64,000 nt of DNA. It comes from Planotetraspora thailandica (lineage in GTDB: Bacteria > Actinomycetota > Actinomycetes > Streptosporangiales > Streptosporangiaceae). Position numbers and translations under genes: made by a program. The stretch is from positions 223,658 through 287,657 of the forward strand of contig NZ_BOOR01000005.1 of assembly GCF_016863335.1 (NCBI RefSeq), read 5' to 3'. Positions 34,663 through 43,411 of the stretch are shown here, in pieces (the first letter of the stretch is position 1; each line of letters starts with the position of its first letter). The notes under the pieces are model-generated. The model was not told the origin of the DNA. It saw only the letters and a list, made by a program, of their open reading frames with translations, and did no database searches.

Positions 34663-35823
34663 TCACGTCGGCCCGACATGTTCGTAAGCGAGTCCGGCTT
34701 GGCCGGCCTTGTACAACGCGAGCGGCACGAGCAGAAAGGCCGCGCCCGCGGCCAAGAAGGCGCCGGCTCCTGCGGCGGCCACGAAGGTGCCGGCCAGTGC
34801 GGCCAGCGGGGGGACAGCCGGCTGGGCCACGCCCCACGACGACCCGTGGAATGCGAACCAGCGTGGCCGGTCGAGTTCCGGGGCGGCATCGGCGACAGTC
34901 GACTGCCAGCGACCCAGCAATACGCTGTTGACCGCGGTGCAGGCCAGATAGGCGGCGACGGTCAGCGAAACGCTCGTGGTCAGCGCCATGGTCAGTGCCA
35001 GCCCCGCCAGTAGCAGCGTGCCCACGCCGAGGATGGCCCCATGCGTACGGCCCGCCAGCAGACGCCGGACCACCCTGAGCGTCAGTGGCGCCAGGATGGC
35101 GGCGGCCGCCAGAGCCAGGCCGGGCAGCCATGCCGGTGCGCCGCGCTCCAACAGCGCCAGCGGCAGGTACATCATCACCGCGAGATAGCCGACCGCGAAA
35201 GCGGTTCCCGCCACCGTCAGGCGGATCAACGCCGCAGGTGGCCGCCAGCGCCCATCGCCCCTTACCCGGTGGGCGCCGCGCGCGTGGTCGTCGCCGGGCA
35301 ACAACGCCACCGCCACGCCTGCCGCCGCCAGACAGGTCAGCGCGTCGGCGACCACCAGCCATCGCACACCGAATGGCAGCAGCAGCGCCGCCAGCAGCCC
35401 CGCGATCGCCCCGGCGGCCGTGATCGCCACTCCCATCACCGCGAAGGTCGCATGGCGCTGCTCGCCGACGCTTGCCCGGGCCAGGAACTCCTGCGAGGCC
35501 GGCTCATAGACCTCGAACGCCAGCCCGACCAGTGCGATCGCGACCAGTATGGGGACCGGGCCGTGCGCCACCGCCAGCGCGATCAGCGCCAGCCCGGTCC
35601 CGGCCAACCCGGCGGCGAGCACGCCCCGAGGCGAGAAGCGATCGAGCAGAAACGCCCCGGCCCACCGCGAGGCCAGCGCCGTGACGCCGAATACCGCTAA
35701 CGCCACCGGAGCAAGCTCGGGTCCGGCCAGAACCGCGAGGAACGACAGCGCATACGCGCCGAGTGCGTTGAGAACGCGCACCCACACCAGCGCCCTGACG
35801 GGCGCCGGCAACGATCTGAGCAC
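34663..35823 (-). CDS. MFS transporter
   Basis: 386 residues with about twelve hydrophobic segments (PVALAVFGVTALASRW, TFAVMGVAITAAGAIAGLLAALL and others). The motif-A-like loop is LLDRFSPRGVLAA between segments two and three. GTG 35823 has AGGGGG five bases upstream. Frames extend to ATG 35838 and 35898 without SD support. The strong Ala/Leu/Gly bias is normal for actinobacterial permeases. Substrate unknown. It is convergent with the decarboxylase. Confidence 0.82.
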   Translation of the reverse strand: MLRSLPAPVRALVWVRVLNALGAYALSFLAVLAGPELAPVALAVFGVTALASRWAGAFLLDRFSPRGVLAAGLAGTGLALIALAVAHGPVPILVAIALVGLAFEVYEPASQEFLARASVGEQRHATFAVMGVAITAAGAIAGLLAALLLPFGVRWLVVADALTCLAAAGVAVALLPGDDHARGAHRVRGDGRWRPPAALIRLTVAGTAFAVGYLAVMMYLPLALLERGAPAWLPGLALAAAAILAPLTLRVVRRLLAGRTHGAILGVGTLLLAGLALTMALTTSVSLTVAAYLACTAVNSVLLGRWQSTVADAAPELDRPRWFAFHGSSWGVAQPAVPPLAALAGTFVAAAGAGAFLAAGAAFLLVPLALYKAGQAGLAYEHVGPT

Positions 35824-36011
35824 GTGATCCCCCTGCATACGCCAACGAAGGGCGTCATCCTCGCACGCGCCACTGACAATGTGTTTCGCCCTGGCCACCG
35901 GCCGACCCGGCCGCTAGACCGGCCGCCGAGGCCAGGTTCATCGCCTTTGCATGGTCATGACAGGATCTGGCTCCAGATCGCGGAGACGGCAGGAACCCGG
36001 AGAATACGGTC

Positions 36012-36629
36012 ATGACTGAGGTTGATACCGACCAGCAGGATGAGGATGAGGATGAGGATGAGGCTCCGGGGTGGGACGCGATCGAAGCCGCGGTTGCCCG
36101 GATAGTCCCTCCCCAACAGCCTTTGCACTGGGGAACCGACACACTGCCCGGCCAGGACGGCATCTATGGGCTGAGCGCCTACCGGACGTCCTCGCACTGG
36201 CTACTGGTCACGTTCGGGCTGTCCGAGCTGTTCGGCAAGGACAGCGATGATCCGGAGGTCAGCGGCTGGGGGTTCGAGCTGACCATGCGCGTGCCGGCCA
36301 CCGACGAGCAGCCACCGCCCTGGGCGCTCCGCCTTCTGCAACAGCTCGGACGCTATGTGTTCAGCGCCGGGCGGCCGTTCGCCGGCGGGCACCGCATGGA
36401 CCCGGGCGGGCCGATCACGGGTGCACCCGACTCGCGTTTGACCGCCCTGGCGTTCGCCCGCGACCCCGAACTCGGCACCATCGACACTCCCAACGGACAG
36501 GTGGAATTCCTGACCGTCGTCGGGATGACCGCCGATGAGCTGGCTCGGATGAAGGAGACCAGTACGGACCAGGTGCTGGGAGAGTTCGCGATCGCCTCGC
36601 CCCTCCTGGTCACCGACGTGCGCCGCTAG
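36012..36629 (+). CDS. Suppressor-of-fused (SUFU) domain protein
   Basis: 205 residues with the bacterial SUFU domain: HWGTDTLPGQDGIYGLSAYR, HWLLVTFGLSELFGK, SGWGFELTMRVP, LLQQLGRYVFSAGRPF and the late FLTVVGMTADEL. Bacterial members often appear as immunity or antitoxin-like proteins in polymorphic toxin systems, but no toxin partner is visible here. An acidic tract near residues 10-17 comes from a perfect four-fold GATGAG repeat at 36039-36062, which could vary in length. The 3' end is 15 bp from the convergent LLM gene. Confidence 0.85.
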   Translation: MTEVDTDQQDEDEDEDEAPGWDAIEAAVARIVPPQQPLHWGTDTLPGQDGIYGLSAYRTSSHWLLVTFGLSELFGKDSDDPEVSGWGFELTMRVPATDEQPPPWALRLLQQLGRYVFSAGRPFAGGHRMDPGGPITGAPDSRLTALAFARDPELGTIDTPNGQVEFLTVVGMTADELARMKETSTDQVLGEFAIASPLLVTDVRR

Positions 36630-36644
36630 AGCGGCCGCCTCTGC

Positions 36645-37700
36645 TCATGCCATGAGTTCGCGGACTCGAGGGATGACCTCTGTGCCGTAGAGCTCGATGT
36701 TGGTCATGAGCGTCTCGTGCGAGAGCGGGCCCATGCCGTACTTCAGGTCGAAGCGGGTCGCGCCGAGCACCGGGAGGTTCGCCGCGATCTTCTGCGCCAC
36801 GGTCTCCGGCGATCCGACGTAGAGCGCCCCGTGCGGCCCGACCTCGTACTGGAAGGACGCCCTGGTCGGGATGGCGAATCCGCGCTGCTTGCTGACGCGG
36901 CTGATCAACTCCCGGTAGTTCGGCCAGAACTCCTCGAGCGCCTGCTCGTCGGTGGCGGCGACGTGCCCGGGCGCGTGCACGCCGACCGGCAGCGGGGGAC
37001 GGCCGAACTTCTCCAGGGCCTGCTGGAAGAGCTGTGAAAACGGCGCGAAGCGTGCGGGCTGTCCACCGATGATCGCGAGCATCAGCGAGTATCCGTACCG
37101 CGCGGCGCGGACGACCGACTGGGGGCTGCCGCCGACGCCGATCCACGCGGGGAAGGGGCCGTTCTCCAGGTGCGGCACGACGTCCTGGTCGACGAGCGGG
37201 GCGCGCTTTCTGCCGTGCCAGGTGACCGGTCCGCCTTTGAGCAGTTCGGCGAAGAGTTGCGCCTTCTCCTCGAAGAGCTCCTCGTAGTCGGAGAGGTCGT
37301 AGCCGAAGAGCGGAAAGGAGTCGATGCTGGAGCCTCGGCCCAGGATGACCTCCGCCCGGCCGTCGGAGACGGCGTTGAGCGTGGAGTAACGCTGGAACAC
37401 CCGGACGGGGTCGTCGGAGCTCAGGACCGTGACGGCCGAGCCGAGCCGGATGCGGGTCGTGCGCGCGGCGATCGCGCTGAGCACCACGTCGCCGGCCGAC
37501 AGCGGGAAGTCGTCGGTGTGGTGCTCACCGATCCCGAAATAGTCGATGCCGAGTTGGTCGGCGAAGACGCCCTCCTCCACGAGGTTCCGGATCGTCTGCG
37601 CGTGGGAGAGCGGGCGGCCGTCCTGGTCGCTGGTGCGGTCGCCAAAGGTGTCGAGGCCGAGGACGAGGGGGAGCTGCCCCGATGCCGGTTCGGTGGTCAT
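36645..37700 (-). CDS. LLM class flavin-dependent oxidoreductase 1
   Basis: 351 residues of the luciferase-like monooxygenase fold, using reduced FMN or F420. Conserved blocks are DYFGIGEHHTDDFPLSAGDVVLSAIAART, LGSAVTVLSSDDPVRVFQRY, SDGRAEVILGRGS and WIGVGGSPQSVVRAARYG. It is clearly paralogous to the divergent gene at 37828, sharing blocks along the whole length. The palindromic operator at 37762-37816 lies between them. Substrate unknown. These genes often sit with redox or detoxification regulators. Confidence 0.88.
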   Translation of the reverse strand: MTTEPASGQLPLVLGLDTFGDRTSDQDGRPLSHAQTIRNLVEEGVFADQLGIDYFGIGEHHTDDFPLSAGDVVLSAIAARTTRIRLGSAVTVLSSDDPVRVFQRYSTLNAVSDGRAEVILGRGSSIDSFPLFGYDLSDYEELFEEKAQLFAELLKGGPVTWHGRKRAPLVDQDVVPHLENGPFPAWIGVGGSPQSVVRAARYGYSLMLAIIGGQPARFAPFSQLFQQALEKFGRPPLPVGVHAPGHVAATDEQALEEFWPNYRELISRVSKQRGFAIPTRASFQYEVGPHGALYVGSPETVAQKIAANLPVLGATRFDLKYGMGPLSHETLMTNIELYGTEVIPRVRELMA

Positions 37701-37761
37701 GTCAGGTCTCGCGTTCTGTTGCCGGAGTGCATGACCCGACTCGCTCGCTCATGACTCACAT

Positions 37762-37816
37762 CCAACTAATTGACGCGTCAACCATATCGCATACGATTGA
37801 CGCGTCAATTAGTTGG
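37762..37816. promoter_or_regulatory. Perfect inverted-repeat operator between LLM genes
   Basis: Two 20-bp arms, 37762-37781 and 37797-37816, are exact reverse complements separated by 15 bp. Each arm contains the self-palindrome TTGACGCGTCAA, so the site offers two identical dimer-binding sites. The right arm abuts the SD of the plus-strand LLM gene. This is a typical TetR-family operator layout and would repress both divergent genes. The TetR gene at 38903 is the nearest candidate regulator (inference). Confidence 0.75.
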
Positions 37817-37827
37817 AGGAGATGGCG

Positions 37828-38880
37828 ATGGCTGCCGAACAGGGAGAACGCCCGATCGTGATCGGCGTCGACAGCTTCGGAGACATGACCCTCGGCAGCG
37901 ACGGCGCCCTGCTCAGCCAGCCGGAGAACCTGCGCGAGCTCGTCGCGGAGGGGGTGCTCGCGGAGGAGTCGGGCCTCGATTTCTTCGGCCTGGGCGAGCA
38001 TCACATCGAGGAGATGCCGCTGCCCGCCCCCGACCTGGTCCTCGCCGCGGTCGCGGCCCGCACCTCGCGGATCCATCTCGGCTCCGCGGTGACGGTCCTA
38101 AGCTCGGACGACCCGGTACGCGTCTTCCAGCGGTACGCGACCCTTGACGCCCTTTCCTCCGGGCGCGCCGAAGTCATCCTGGGCCGCGGATCGAGTACCG
38201 AGTCGTTCCCGTTGTTCGGGTTCGACCTCGCCGACTACGAGCGCCTTTTCGAGGAGAAGCTCGAACTGTTCGCCCAGGTGCGTACCGAGAAGCCCGTCAC
38301 CTGGTCAGGCACCACGCGGGCCTCCCTCCCTGGGCTGCAGGTCTACCCGCGCACCGCCGGAGGAGCGCTGCCGACCTGGGTGGGCGTCGGCGGCAGCCCG
38401 GCGTCCGTCGTACGCGCCGCGCGGTACGGGTTTCCGGTGATGCTCGCGATCATCGGCGGCAACCCGATGCGCTTCACCCGGCTGTCCACGCTCTACCGCC
38501 AGGCAACCGCGCGAGAGGGCCTCGCCCCCCTGCCCATCGGCGTGCACTCCCCGGGGCACGTCGCGGCCACCGATGAGCAGGCGAAGGAGGAGTACTGGCC
38601 CACGTACGAGACGTTCATGCTGGAGGCGCGCCGGCAGCGCGGCTTCCCGGCGATCACCCGCGAATACTTCGAGCACGAGGTCGAATACGGCTCCCTCTAC
38701 GTCGGCTCTCCCGAGACCGTCGCCCGGCGCATCATCAAGACCATGACCGCCCTGGACGCCACCCGCTTCGACCTCAAGTACGGCATGGGCCCGATGCCGC
38801 ACGACGTCATCATGGAGAACCTCCGCCTTTTCGGCACCGAGGTCGCCCCGCGCGTGCGCGAGCAGTTCAAGCGGCGGTAG
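37828..38880 (+). CDS. LLM class flavin-dependent oxidoreductase 2
   Basis: 350 residues from ATG 37828 with GGAGG 8 nt upstream. Upstream TTG 37813 and ATG 37822 are too close to the SD. Same fold and blocks as the divergent paralogue: DFFGLGEHHIEEMPLPAPDLVLAAVAART, LGSAVTVLSSDDPVRVFQRY, GRAEVILGRGSSTESFPLFG and YVGSPETVARRI. The pair probably arose by duplication. It has an operator in its leader (37797-37816). It is convergent with the TetR gene. Confidence 0.88.
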   Translation: MAAEQGERPIVIGVDSFGDMTLGSDGALLSQPENLRELVAEGVLAEESGLDFFGLGEHHIEEMPLPAPDLVLAAVAARTSRIHLGSAVTVLSSDDPVRVFQRYATLDALSSGRAEVILGRGSSTESFPLFGFDLADYERLFEEKLELFAQVRTEKPVTWSGTTRASLPGLQVYPRTAGGALPTWVGVGGSPASVVRAARYGFPVMLAIIGGNPMRFTRLSTLYRQATAREGLAPLPIGVHSPGHVAATDEQAKEEYWPTYETFMLEARRQRGFPAITREYFEHEVEYGSLYVGSPETVARRIIKTMTALDATRFDLKYGMGPMPHDVIMENLRLFGTEVAPRVREQFKRR

Positions 38881-38902
38881 CCGTCCGGCATCCGGCCTGT
38901 CG

Positions 38903-39592
38903 CTACGAATCCGACGGCAGCACTGCCGGGAGCAGGCCTCGGAGGACCACCTCCGCCAGGGACGTGGTCAACTGCTCCCACTCCGCAGCCGGTAGAAGCG
39001 GCGCACGGCCGAGGCGGCGGGCCAGCGGTCCACGGGTCAGAACGATCGCGGGGCCGCTGATGGCGGTGAACATGATGTCCATCGACAATCTCGGCATTCG
39101 CCCCGACTCCATGAGCCGGCGGGAGATCGGCTCGAGTTTTTCCAGAAAAGCGTTCGTGTATTTGCTGTGCAGGTAGTCGAGGCGATTTGATTCGAGCACC
39201 GACTCCTCGGAGATGATCCGGTGCATTTGAGGGCTTCTCGCGGCGATGGTATAGAAGGCCTTGATGACGATCCCGAACTTCTCGGCGTCGTCCGCATCTA
39301 CCGCGAAGGCGTCCTCAAGCGGCTTCTGCAGGCCTTGCATTTCGTAGTCGACGACCGCGCGCCAGAAATTCTCCTTCGAGCCGAATCGGTCGTTGATGAA
39401 ATTGTGGCTGACGCCGAGGCGCTTGGCGAGCTCCCGTACCGAGGCGCCCTGATATCCCAATTCGGCGAAGGCGTCCAGGCCTCGCCGAAGAATTTCGGCA
39501 TCGCTGAGCTCCACCTGGGGCGGCCTCGTCCGGACAGGTCGCCCCGGCTCCTGGTTCGGCAGAGTCACGGCCGGCCTCTTTTCTTCCCTCAT
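38903..39592 (-). CDS. TetR/AcrR family transcriptional regulator
   Basis: 229 residues. The N-terminal helix-turn-helix is at ~30-75 (ILRRGLDAFAELGYQGASVRELAKRLGVSHNFINDRFGSKENFWRAVV, shown here in part as landmarks only). The C-terminal ~140 residues form the ligand/dimer domain with IISEESVLESNRLDYLHSKY. A ~30-residue charged leader precedes the HTH, so a later start is possible. It is divergent from the cupin gene, with palindromes at 39719-39748 between them. The LLM operator at 37762-37816 is another possible target. Confidence 0.85.
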   Translation of the reverse strand: MREEKRPAVTLPNQEPGRPVRTRPPQVELSDAEILRRGLDAFAELGYQGASVRELAKRLGVSHNFINDRFGSKENFWRAVVDYEMQGLQKPLEDAFAVDADDAEKFGIVIKAFYTIAARSPQMHRIISEESVLESNRLDYLHSKYTNAFLEKLEPISRRLMESGRMPRLSMDIMFTAISGPAIVLTRGPLARRLGRAPLLPAAEWEQLTTSLAEVVLRGLLPAVLPSDS

Positions 39593-39718
39593 GGAGCATG
39601 CCGCGGGTGACCTCGACCACAGCCGCGCTCGGGCCTGTCAGCCTTTACCCAAGAGTAACCAGTGCCAGGGGGTCCCCTGTCCACTCGCGGAGCTCGGACG
39701 CTGAGCGACCGACACGCT

Positions 39719-39748
39719 TGACAGCTGTCAGACCATCGATAGTCTGAC
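39719..39748. promoter_or_regulatory. Overlapping palindromes upstream of cupin gene
   Basis: TGACAGCTGTCA (39719-39730) is a perfect 12-bp palindrome. It overlaps GTCAGAC-N8-GTCTGAC (39727-39733 and 39742-39748), a perfect 7-bp inverted repeat. Both lie between the divergent TetR and cupin genes, consistent with an autoregulated TetR operator. Confidence 0.6.
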
Positions 39749-39814
39749 AGGCGTCAGACGACGCCGAGGTCGTGCCTGAGCTCTGGCGTCTTCGTAATTC
39801 GTCAGGAGACCCCA

Positions 39815-40336
39815 TTGAGTATCCCCATTCCGCAGATCGCCCCCGACGACCCTCGCTGGACAAAACGCGGTGCCATTTATGTGCCCGCGGGCGACGGCAT
39901 CACCAAATGGATCGCCGGTGACGTCTACACGGTGAAGGTGCACGCGAAGAATACGGGCGGCAGGCTCGGGTTCATCGAGGCTTCCGTTCCGCCCGGGACC
40001 GGTCCGGTGGCCCATGTACACAACAGGGACAGCGAGGCCTTCTATATAGTCGACGGCGAGCTCGAATTCCTCAACGGCGACGAGACCATCGCGGCTCGCT
40101 CGGGGGATTTCCTCTACGTGCCGCCGGGAGTGCGGCATCGTTTCAAGAACAATGGCCTCCACACCACGAAGCTGCTGTTCCTGTTCACCCCGGGCGGGCT
40201 GGAGGAGACCTTCATCCAGGGCGGTGACGACCCGGTCCCGGGGGTGCCGGTGCCGCAGTGGGACATGGAGCATTTCGCACAGTACGCAGAGCGGACGAGC
40301 CACCTCGACCTGGCAACGGACATCCTTCCGGAGTAA
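39815..40336 (+). CDS. Cupin domain protein
   Basis: 173 residues from TTG 39815 with AGGAGA six bases upstream. The cupin motif 1 region is PVAHVHNRDSEAFYIVDGELEF (metal-type His, His, Glu) and motif 2 is GDFLYVPPGVRHRFKNNG (His). It is a small beta-barrel, likely a dioxygenase or isomerase for a small aromatic or quinone-type substrate, which I cannot determine. Divergently paired with TetR and preceded by the palindromes at 39719-39748. Confidence 0.85.
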   Translation: MSIPIPQIAPDDPRWTKRGAIYVPAGDGITKWIAGDVYTVKVHAKNTGGRLGFIEASVPPGTGPVAHVHNRDSEAFYIVDGELEFLNGDETIAARSGDFLYVPPGVRHRFKNNGLHTTKLLFLFTPGGLEETFIQGGDDPVPGVPVPQWDMEHFAQYAERTSHLDLATDILPE

Positions 40337-40449
40337 GTCCGTCCCGGGTACGGCCGCTCACAGGGCGGCGGTTCTCGCGGGACAAGCGCGAACCGCCGTC
40401 TCGGGTAGGCAAGGGGCGGAGCGGGCCACGTGCCCTGCCGTACGGATGT

Positions 40450-41037
40450 TCATTCGGCGCGCCGCCGTTCCCGATGGGCGTGCAGGTTGGCCAGGTTGCC
40501 GCATGAGCGGACGGAGTGCCAGACGCCGCTGACATTGCGCGAACGGTCGTAGAAGGCGACCCGGCAGCGGGGATTGCGACAGGTCTTGAGACGGTGCCTG
40601 GTGCCGGCCTGCTGTCCCTCGAAGAGGGCCGCCAGAGCCAGCACGACCAGCGCACGCCGATCGCTTTCCTGTGGCTGAAGCCGGACGGATCCGTCCGCGC
40701 CGAGCTGGAGCATGGCCGCGCCGGCGTGCGTTGCCGGCTCCACGGGTCCGGTCTCGGACGCGGCCTCGTGGGCTCGGGCGCTCATGTCGCGCAGGTCGTC
40801 CCGGAAGGCCCTCAGCTCCTGCAGTCCGTCGGCGTCGAGCACCGTCTCCACGGCGGGCAAGCCGGTGACCGCGGACCATTCCGCTGTGGCATCGCTCACC
40901 CACGCCTGGGCGCTCTCCATGTCGGCGAGGAGATCGGGATCCTGTGCGGTCGCGGCGGTGTTGAGCAGATCCTGGACCAGCGCCAGAGCCCCTGGCGCGG
41001 GCACCAGCTCGAATCGGCTCGTCGCGGACCACGGCAT
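40450..41037 (-). CDS. CGNR zinc-finger (ABATE domain) protein
   Basis: 195 residues. The C-terminal CGNR finger reads CRNPRCRVAFYDRSRNVSGVWHSVRSCGNLANLHAHRERRR, described here by its C-x4-C and SCGN landmarks. The N-terminal ABATE-like domain contains ELVPAPGALALVQDLLNT. These actinobacterial proteins are presumed DNA-binding stress-response regulators. The last Cys-Gly-Asn is followed by Leu instead of the eponymous Arg. The MBL-fold gene lies immediately upstream in the same direction with a 25-bp gap, so a two-gene operon is likely. Confidence 0.85.
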   Translation of the reverse strand: MPWSATSRFELVPAPGALALVQDLLNTAATAQDPDLLADMESAQAWVSDATAEWSAVTGLPAVETVLDADGLQELRAFRDDLRDMSARAHEAASETGPVEPATHAGAAMLQLGADGSVRLQPQESDRRALVVLALAALFEGQQAGTRHRLKTCRNPRCRVAFYDRSRNVSGVWHSVRSCGNLANLHAHRERRRAE

Positions 41038-41062
41038 GCGGACACCACCTCGTATGAATCGC

Positions 41063-41920
41063 TCATCTGCCCAGCAGCCCGAGTGCTCCGTACCAGACCG
41101 GGCCTTGGTTGAGCCGGTCCGGGTAGAGCTCGATCATCCGGTCGAAGAAATCCTGGGCGGTGGGCTTTTCGTCGAGGAGTCGGATCGCGTCCTGGAGGTA
41201 CCGCCGGGTTTCGCCAAGGATAGCCGGATCGTCGGGGAGGTCCTTGTTCTTGTGGCCGGCGACGACGGCGCGCGGCTGGAGCTCGGCGACGCGGTCGATG
41301 GCCTTGAGCCATTCGTGCAGGCCGCCCTCACCGCCTTCCAGGATGTACTGATGCACGCCGTTGTAGGCGACGTCGCCGGCCACCACCAGGCCGATGGACG
41401 GCACGTGCAGCACCGAGGTCTTGTCCGTGTCCGTGTGACCGGTCTCCACTGCCCGTACGACCTGGCCCTCCAGGAGGAACCCCTCCGCGGGGATCGGTTG
41501 TGCCAGGACAGGAGTTTCCGGAATCTGGCCCGGGAAGATCCGGTCCCACAACTGCTCGCGCCCCTCGCCGGCCTGCTGGTGCATGACCTCGATCGTGCCC
41601 TCGGTGGCGTAGACGGTCGCGCCGGGGAATCGCTTGACGAGTTCCGACGTGCCGAACCAGTGGTCGCCGTGGCCGTGGGTGACATAGATGTACGCCAGGC
41701 GTTTGCCGGATCGCTCGACCCAGGCGGCGACCTTCTCGGTCTGCGCGAGGGTGAAGGGCGGGTCGACCAGGAGCGCGTCCTCTTCTCCGAAGATCAATGT
41801 GGTCGACAACGGCGACCACGAGATGGGGTCGCCGTTCGGCATGCGCTGGTCACCGGCTCGGCGAGGCCCGTCCGAGACGAAGACGTCATAGGACAGCGGA
41901 AGAGAGGCGGCTGCGGACAT
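41063..41920 (-). CDS. MBL-fold metallohydrolase
   Basis: 285 residues of the metallo-beta-lactamase fold. The zinc motif is THGHGDHWFG (H-x-H-x-D-H), with further ligands in VETGHTDTD, VVAGDVAYNG and VVAGHKNKD. The substrate is unknown. Many such proteins are hydrolases of thioesters, lactones or quinolone-type signals rather than beta-lactamases. ATG 41920 has GGAGA upstream. It is divergent from the MerR regulator (117 bp), whose promoter has MerR-type spacing. Confidence 0.88.
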   Translation of the reverse strand: MSAAASLPLSYDVFVSDGPRRAGDQRMPNGDPISWSPLSTTLIFGEEDALLVDPPFTLAQTEKVAAWVERSGKRLAYIYVTHGHGDHWFGTSELVKRFPGATVYATEGTIEVMHQQAGEGREQLWDRIFPGQIPETPVLAQPIPAEGFLLEGQVVRAVETGHTDTDKTSVLHVPSIGLVVAGDVAYNGVHQYILEGGEGGLHEWLKAIDRVAELQPRAVVAGHKNKDLPDDPAILGETRRYLQDAIRLLDEKPTAQDFFDRMIELYPDRLNQGPVWYGALGLLGR

Positions 41921-41997
41921 GGAGTCTCCTTGAATGCGGACCTGTTGAAAGAACCATAGCAGCTTTACCTATTTCACCCCGATGGGGCGTGACATGG

Positions 41998-42028
41998 TTG
42001 ACCCTGACGCTGTGTGAGGCCGTAGACA
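41998..42028 (+). promoter_or_regulatory. MerR-type promoter with 19-bp spacer
   Basis: -35 TTGACC (41998-42003) and -10 TAGACA (42023-42028) are separated by exactly 19 bp, the over-long spacing that MerR regulators correct by twisting DNA. Between them CCTGACGCTGTGTGAGG (42003-42019) is an imperfect dyad closely resembling, as I recall it, the tipA operator. It is 10 bp upstream of the MerR ATG, so the gene is probably autoactivated. Confidence 0.7.
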
Positions 42029-42037
42029 GGGAGCGAC

Positions 42038-42850
42038 ATGTTCAGCATTGGAGACTTCGCTCGCCTTGGCCGGGTGTCCGTACGCATGCTGCGGCACTAC
42101 GACGCGCTCGGACTGCTCCGGCCCGCCCGGGTCGACCAGTTCACCGGCTACCGCTACTACGAGGCGGGGCAACTGTCCCGGCTCAACCGCCTGATCGCCC
42201 TCAAGGACCTCGGGCTCAGCCTCGAACAGGTGGGGCTGATCCTCGAGGAAAAGGTCGGTCCGGAGGAGTTGTACGGCATGCTGCGGCTCCGCCGCGCGGA
42301 GTTGGAGGCTCAGGTGGCCGACGACACCGCGAGGCTGGCCAGGGTTGAGGCGAGGCTCCGGATGATCGAAACGGAGGGCATCATGCCTGTGGACATCGTG
42401 ATCAAGAGGGTTCCCGCGGTCCGCCTCGCCGAGCTGAGCGCCATCGCGCCGAGCTACGAGTCGGCCGAAATCGGCCCCGTGATCCAGCCGTTGTACGCGG
42501 AGCTGACCAAGCGGCTCGACGAGGCCGGGCTGGCCATCACGGGCCCGGCGGTCGCGTATTACGAGCAGGTTTCCGAGGGTGTGCGGGTGCACGCCGGTGC
42601 CCCGGTGAACGCGGAGCAGGGCAAGACCTACGACTTCGAGATCGTCGACCTGACAGAGATCGAGCAGGCGGCCACGGTCATCCACCACGGGCCCATGGAC
42701 AACGTGGACGCCACGTATCAGCTGCTCGCCCAGTGGATCGAGGACAACGACTACCGCAGCTCCGGCGTCGCCCGCGAGCTCTACCTCCAGTACGGCGAGG
42801 GCGCCCCGGAGACCTGGGTGACCGAGTTGCAGGAGGCCGTCACGCGATAG
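42038..42850 (+). CDS. MerR regulator with GyrI-like effector domain
   Basis: 270 residues. The N-terminal MerR winged helix (FSIGDFARLGRVSVRMLRHYDALGLL, truncated here as a landmark) is followed by a coiled-coil dimerisation helix at ~78-115. A GyrI-like small-molecule domain at ~120-270 (PVDIVIKRVPAVRLAEL to YLQYGEGAPETWVTELQ) follows. This is the BmrR architecture, sensing hydrophobic or cationic drugs. Its own promoter has the MerR 19-bp spacer. The MBL gene, divergent, could share control. Confidence 0.9.
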   Translation: MFSIGDFARLGRVSVRMLRHYDALGLLRPARVDQFTGYRYYEAGQLSRLNRLIALKDLGLSLEQVGLILEEKVGPEELYGMLRLRRAELEAQVADDTARLARVEARLRMIETEGIMPVDIVIKRVPAVRLAELSAIAPSYESAEIGPVIQPLYAELTKRLDEAGLAITGPAVAYYEQVSEGVRVHAGAPVNAEQGKTYDFEIVDLTEIEQAATVIHHGPMDNVDATYQLLAQWIEDNDYRSSGVARELYLQYGEGAPETWVTELQEAVTR

Positions 42851-42982
42851 CCGTACAACCGTCGGCCGGCCAACGTGAGGACGCGCAGGTCGGGCGGCAC
42901 TCGATCGTGTTCTGGCGGCCGGCTAGTGCCGTACACGGTCCCCGGTTTGGGAGTGTTCGGCTCCGTGGATGGCGCCTCAGAG

Positions 42983-43282
42983 TCACCCGTGCGTCGAGAG
43001 GGCGCCTCGGCCGGGGAGGCCGGGGGCGTCCTCCTCGCCGAACGTGATCACCACGTACCTGCCGTTGGCATAGCTGACCACGGGTCGCTGGAGCATCTCA
43101 CCCACCCTGTGGGCGACCCCCTGGAACAACTCCACCATCTCCGGGGTGTCGGCGCTCACCCTGAACCGGCCGCTGGCGGCGAGGTGCTCGGCGACGAGGG
43201 GAACGAAGGCCGCTTCGGCTCGGACCTTCTCGTCCACGCTGAGGGGGGTACGCCGGGGAGCGGGCGGCGTGCTGAGGGTCAT
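42983..43282 (-). CDS. Hypothetical protein, third gene of SDR operon
   Basis: 99 residues from ATG 43282 with GGAG 8 nt upstream. It is a soluble, mixed helix and strand sequence: VRAEAAFVPLVAEHLAASGRF then VVSYANGRYVVITFGEED. No family recognised. Same strand as the SDR and ABM-like genes, 129 bp downstream of the latter, so co-transcription is likely but not certain. Confidence 0.6.
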   Translation of the reverse strand: MTLSTPPAPRRTPLSVDEKVRAEAAFVPLVAEHLAASGRFRVSADTPEMVELFQGVAHRVGEMLQRPVVSYANGRYVVITFGEEDAPGLPGRGALSTHG

Positions 43283-43411
43283 CACTGGTCTCCTTGTGGT
43301 CGCCGTTCGGTCCAGCATGCCATCGTCTTCCTCGAGCCACTACCGAGCAGTCGGCTTCGCCGAACCGGATACGCGCCGCGTCAGTTCTGGACCGCGCGCC
43401 CGACCGGGCTC

